From: G039029935 sp039029935
Lineage (GTDB): Bacteria; Chloroflexota; Anaerolineae; Caldilineales; Caldilineaceae
Direction of reading: 5' to 3'
NCBI GenBank assembly: GCA_039029935.1
Contig: JBCCFC010000570.1
Span: forward strand, 1-8,478
Length of the DNA: 8,478 nt
Shown: piece by piece, positions 5,425 to 8,478 of the stretch
Position numbering within the stretch: the first letter of the stretch is position 1
Layout: the number at the start of each line of letters is the position of its first letter
Notes under the pieces: model-generated
What the model saw: only the letters and a program-made list of their open reading frames with translations
What the model was told of the DNA's origin: nothing
Database searches by the model: none
Translations under genes and position numbers: made by a program

Positions 5425-7935
5425 ATGGCACTCAAAAAATCTGAACTCTATTCATCTCTCTGGCAAAGCTGCGACGAGTTGCGTGGTGGCATGGATGCCA
5501 GCCAATACAAGGACTATGTGCTGGTCATGCTCTTCATCAAGTATGTCAGCGATAAATATGCGGGGGATGACTATGCCCCCATTGTCATCCCAGAAGGGGC
5601 GAGCTTTGCCGATATGGTGGCTCTCAAGGGCAGCAAGGACATTGGCGACCAGATCAACAAGCGTGTGATTGCACCGTTGGCGCGCGACAATCGGCTTGCC
5701 AGTATGCCCGACTTTAATGACGCCAGCAAGCTGGGCAGCGGCAAGGAGATGGTGGATCGGCTGACCAATCTCATTGCCATCTTTGAGAATCCCGCACTGG
5801 ATTTCTCCAAGAACCGCGCCGATGGCGATGATATTCTGGGTGATGCCTATGAGTATTTGATGCGTCATTTTGCCACCGAGAGCGGCAAGAGCAAGGGGCA
5901 GTTCTATACACCCGCTGAGGTCAGCCGTGTGATTGCGCAGATTATGGGCATTCGCGAGGCGCAGACAACGGCGCGCACCACCGTCTATGACCCCACCTGT
6001 GGCTCTGGCTCGCTGCTGCTCAAGGTGGCCGATGAAGCGACCACCGATGTCACGCTTTACGGGCAGGAGAAGGATGCCGCCACCAGTGGCTTGGCCTACA
6101 TGAACATGATCCTGCATAACCACGAAACCGCCGATATTTTGCAGGGCAATACATTGGCCGCACCCAAGTTTTTGGAGAGCGAGGCCCTCAAGACCTTTGA
6201 CTATGTGGTCGCAAACCCGCCCTTTAGCGACAAACGCTGGAGCAATGGGCTGCACCCCGCTGAGTTAGGGATGGGGGACACGGGCGATGGCGTGACAGTG
6301 GCGGCACGCGATTATGGTCGCTTTACGGGCTTTGGGGTTCCACCATCCAAACAGGGTGACTACGCCTATCTGCTGCACATCGTGCGTTCACTCAAAAGCA
6401 CGGGCAAGGGGGCGTGTATTCTTCCGCATGGCGTTCTCTTTCGGGGCAATGCCGAGGCCGAGATTCGACGCAACCTCATCCGTAAAGGCTATATCGAGGG
6501 CATCATCGGCCTACCCGCCAACCTCTTTTATGGCACGGGTATCCCCGCCTGCATCATTGTCCTCAACAAGCGTGAGTCGCATTTGGCCCCAGCCGAACAG
6601 GGCATTTTTATGGTCGATGCCAGCAAGGGCTTTGTGAAGGACGGCCCCAAAAATCGCCTACGTGCGCAGGACATTCACAAGATTGTCGATGTCTTTACCC
6701 ATCGCCTGACCATGCCCGGCTATGCGCGCCATGTGACCTATGCCGAAATCGAGCGCAACGAGTTTAACCTCAACCTGCCACGCTACATCGACAGCCAAGA
6801 GGCCGAGGAGGTACAGGACATTGGCGCGCATCTGGCGGGTGGGATTCCACTGGCAGATGTGGATGCACTTGACGCCTATTGGCAGGTCTGCCCAACGTTG
6901 AAGGATGCACTCTTTGTTGAGAATCGCACAGGCTATGTTGATCTCAACCCTGAGATCAACCCTGAACGCAACGCCGAGACAGGGGGCATCAAGACAGGGG
7001 GCATCAAGACAGGGGGCATTAAGACAGCTATCTATACCCACCCTGAGTTCAGTGCCTTTGTGACAGAGATGAACGCACTCTATGATCGCTGGCAACAGGA
7101 GATAGCGGTCATGCTCAAGGGGTTGACGCCGGGGGTTCAACCCAAGACCCTGATTGCACAGCTGGCCCACACCCTGTTGGCACACTATGCGCATAAACCC
7201 TTAATCGACAAGTATGATGTCTATCAGCACCTAATGGATTACTGGGACGAGACCATGCAGGATGACTGTTATCTGATTGCGGGGGAGGGCTGGCGCGCCG
7301 TGCCACAACGCATCACCGAGCGTGACCGGCGGGGCAAGGAGAAGGACAAGGGCTGGACCTGTGATCTTGTCCCCAAGTCGTTGGTGGTAGCGCGCTATTT
7401 TGCCGCCGAGCAGCAGGCCATTGATGCACTGCAAGCCACTCTAGATCGTGTCACCACCGAGTTGACCGAATTGGTCGAGGAGCAGAGTGGTGATGAGGGG
7501 GCGCTGGCCGAGCTAGAGAAGGTCAACAAGGCCACCATCACGGCGCGGCTCAAGGAGATCAAGCGGCAGGGCAGTGCGGATAGCGCGGCAGAGCAGGCCG
7601 TGTTGACCCACTGGCTCGACCTCAACAAGCAACAGGCTGACCTCAAGCGCACACTCAAAGAAGCCGAAACTGATTTGGATGAACAGGCGTTGCGCCACTA
7701 CGCCACCCTGACCGAGGAGGATGTCAAAACGTTGGTGGTTGATGACAAGTGGTTTGCCACCCTTGCCGCCGCCATTCAGGGCGAGACGGATCGTGTGAGC
7801 CAAGCCCTGACCACCCGCATCACGGCCCTTGCTGACCGCTATGCCACACCCCTTTCTGCAATGACAGCACAGACCACTGCTCTGGAAGCCAAAGTCTATG
7901 CACACTTGGAAAGGATGGGATTTCAATGGAATTAA
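5425..7935 (+). CDS. hsdM: Type I restriction-modification system DNA methyltransferase subunit HsdM
   Basis: HsdM transfers methyl groups from S-adenosylmethionine to adenine N6 at sites chosen by HsdS. It is needed for both modification and the restriction complex. In this 836-residue protein the N-terminal helical domain (1-140) is followed by QFYTP (159-163), the AdoMet motif DPTCGSGS (189-196), and the catalytic NPPF (264-267, gamma class N6-adenine). Next come the ILPHGVLFRG region and the FNLNLPRYI segment (447-455) that usually ends the core. The remaining 380 residues are an extension with a charged coiled coil (about 660-745) and a conserved-looking end (VVDDKWFATL to ERMGFQWN). Such long HsdM forms of about 800 residues exist, so this looks intact. 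Residues 519-534 contain three TGGIK repeats. The start is ATG 5425, 9 nt after the GNAT stop and with only a weak ribosome site. The next gene overlaps its end. hsdS and hsdR are not in view. Confidence 0.95.
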   Translation: MALKKSELYSSLWQSCDELRGGMDASQYKDYVLVMLFIKYVSDKYAGDDYAPIVIPEGASFADMVALKGSKDIGDQINKRVIAPLARDNRLASMPDFNDASKLGSGKEMVDRLTNLIAIFENPALDFSKNRADGDDILGDAYEYLMRHFATESGKSKGQFYTPAEVSRVIAQIMGIREAQTTARTTVYDPTCGSGSLLLKVADEATTDVTLYGQEKDAATSGLAYMNMILHNHETADILQGNTLAAPKFLESEALKTFDYVVANPPFSDKRWSNGLHPAELGMGDTGDGVTVAARDYGRFTGFGVPPSKQGDYAYLLHIVRSLKSTGKGACILPHGVLFRGNAEAEIRRNLIRKGYIEGIIGLPANLFYGTGIPACIIVLNKRESHLAPAEQGIFMVDASKGFVKDGPKNRLRAQDIHKIVDVFTHRLTMPGYARHVTYAEIERNEFNLNLPRYIDSQEAEEVQDIGAHLAGGIPLADVDALDAYWQVCPTLKDALFVENRTGYVDLNPEINPERNAETGGIKTGGIKTGGIKTAIYTHPEFSAFVTEMNALYDRWQQEIAVMLKGLTPGVQPKTLIAQLAHTLLAHYAHKPLIDKYDVYQHLMDYWDETMQDDCYLIAGEGWRAVPQRITERDRRGKEKDKGWTCDLVPKSLVVARYFAAEQQAIDALQATLDRVTTELTELVEEQSGDEGALAELEKVNKATITARLKEIKRQGSADSAAEQAVLTHWLDLNKQQADLKRTLKEAETDLDEQALRHYATLTEEDVKTLVVDDKWFATLAAAIQGETDRVSQALTTRITALADRYATPLSAMTAQTTALEAKVYAHLERMGFQWN
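6944..7027. repeat. In-frame tandem repeats inside hsdM
   Basis: Three copies of a 15-bp unit (GACAGGGGGCATCAA) lie at 6978-6992, 6993-7007 and 7008-7022, with a partial copy to 7027. The third differs by one base (7020). They encode TGGIK three times (residues 519-533). Just upstream, TCAACCCTGA occurs at 6944-6953 and 6956-6965, a 12-bp period giving a repeated NPE. Both periods are multiples of three, so copy-number change alters linker length but not frame. The site lies just after the catalytic core, at the start of the C-terminal extension. Confidence 0.85.
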
Positions 7936-8478
7936 GTACAAATGAGGATTACCAAGCACTGTTAGGACGTATTTCACAAGCCTACCAAGAAGGGCGTCAG
8001 CAGTCATATCGGTCCATCAACACACAGATCATCAAGACATACTGGCAGATTGGGCATGATATTGTTGAATATGAACAGCAGGGCGAAGCGCGGGCTGCAT
8101 ATGGCAAAGCCTTGCTTGAAAACCTGAGCAGTGACCTCAATCAGTTGCTTGGTCGCGGGTTTAGCCGCAGCAATCTTGTCTATATGCGTCTGTTGTATGT
8201 GCATTATCCAAAAAGTGAGACGCTATCTGACTTATTGAGCTGGTCCCACTATATCGAGTTATTAAAGATTGACGATGCACTTGAACGCAGCTTTTATGAA
8301 AAACAGGCCATCATCGAACGTTGGTCTGTGGCCGAGTTGAAACGACAACGCGATAGCGCACTCTTTTTGCGTTTGGCAATGGGGCGAGATAAAGAGTCGA
8401 TTTTAAAACTAGCGAGCGAGGGACCGATTTTGGCACGGGGTAGTGACACAGGTCAGATGATAGCCCAACTGTCGGGTC
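7926..8478 (+). CDS. YhcG/DUF1016-family PDDEXK nuclease, N-terminal part (truncated by window end)
   Basis: I see 184 codons of a gene that continues past the window. The sequence matches the DUF1016 N-terminal domain of YhcG-type proteins: YWQIGHDIVEYEQQG (39-53), AAYGKALLENLSSDLNQLLGRGFS (57-80), LSWSHYIELLKI (104-115), ERSFYEKQAIIERWSVAELKRQ (120-141). In this family a PD-(D/E)xK nuclease domain usually follows and would lie outside the window. The biological role is poorly defined, and members are often found inside type I restriction-modification loci between hsdM and hsdS. The ATG at 7926 overlaps the hsdM stop (7933-7935) by 10 nt in a different frame. AAGGA lies 10 nt upstream within hsdM, so translation is probably coupled. 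The family call is firm; nuclease activity is inferred from the family only. Confidence 0.9.
   Translation, partial: MELSTNEDYQALLGRISQAYQEGRQQSYRSINTQIIKTYWQIGHDIVEYEQQGEARAAYGKALLENLSSDLNQLLGRGFSRSNLVYMRLLYVHYPKSETLSDLLSWSHYIELLKIDDALERSFYEKQAIIERWSVAELKRQRDSALFLRLAMGRDKESILKLASEGPILARGSDTGQMIAQLSG

Noticed and set aside
5452..6255. Long open frame on the minus strand opposite hsdM (267 codons)
   Set aside because: It lies wholly antisense to the conserved HsdM core, shows no recognisable domain, and is best explained by the codon bias of hsdM.
6978..7027. G-quadruplex from the GGGGG runs
   Set aside because: Only three G runs are present, spaced 10 nt apart, and no fourth run follows nearby.

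Overview
This window reads as bacterial chromosome of moderate GC with densely packed genes. I lean towards a Chloroflexota-type bacterium. The reasons are family-level only: a Uma2 nuclease with a long coiled-coil tail, a CcmA-like ABC ATPase with an S-R-G-M signature, and a homoserine-dehydrogenase-like SAF protein. I see no rRNA or tRNA, so the taxonomic guess is weak.

Layout. Positions 1-104 hold a small palindromic element with 17-nt ends and an internal 15-bp hairpin. Its right end contains the stop codon of the first gene. On the minus strand, a strong sigma70-like promoter (2022-2050) drives a Uma2-family PD-(D/E)xK protein with a repetitive coiled-coil tail (855-1934). An ABC ATP-binding protein (102-770) follows. 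It probably begins upstream of 770, at a non-standard ATA codon behind a good Shine-Dalgarno sequence.

The divergent intergenic region (1935-2278) holds the minus-strand promoter, a 17-bp tandem repeat in its leader, and two small hairpins with mutually complementary loops in front of the plus-strand genes. Next come two plus-strand genes 24 nt apart: a homoserine-dehydrogenase-like NAD(P)-binding protein with a C-terminal SAF domain (2279-3646), and a glutathione S-transferase (3671-4342). They look like one metabolic transcription unit of unknown substrate.

A hairpin of about 74 nt (4384-4457), with many G-U pairs that form only in plus-strand RNA, separates that unit from a defence-type operon. 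The operon contains a 306-residue GNAT acetyltransferase (4495-5415) and, 9 nt later, a long type I restriction-modification methyltransferase subunit HsdM (5425-7935). A YhcG/DUF1016-family protein overlaps the end of hsdM by 10 nt and runs off the window (7926-8478). The specificity and restriction subunits (hsdS, hsdR) are not in the window and are expected just downstream.

Nothing here is a clearly new system. The most useful second-look items are the wobble-rich hairpin, the ATA start, the GNAT gene joined to an HsdM operon, and an in-frame 15-bp tandem repeat inside hsdM.
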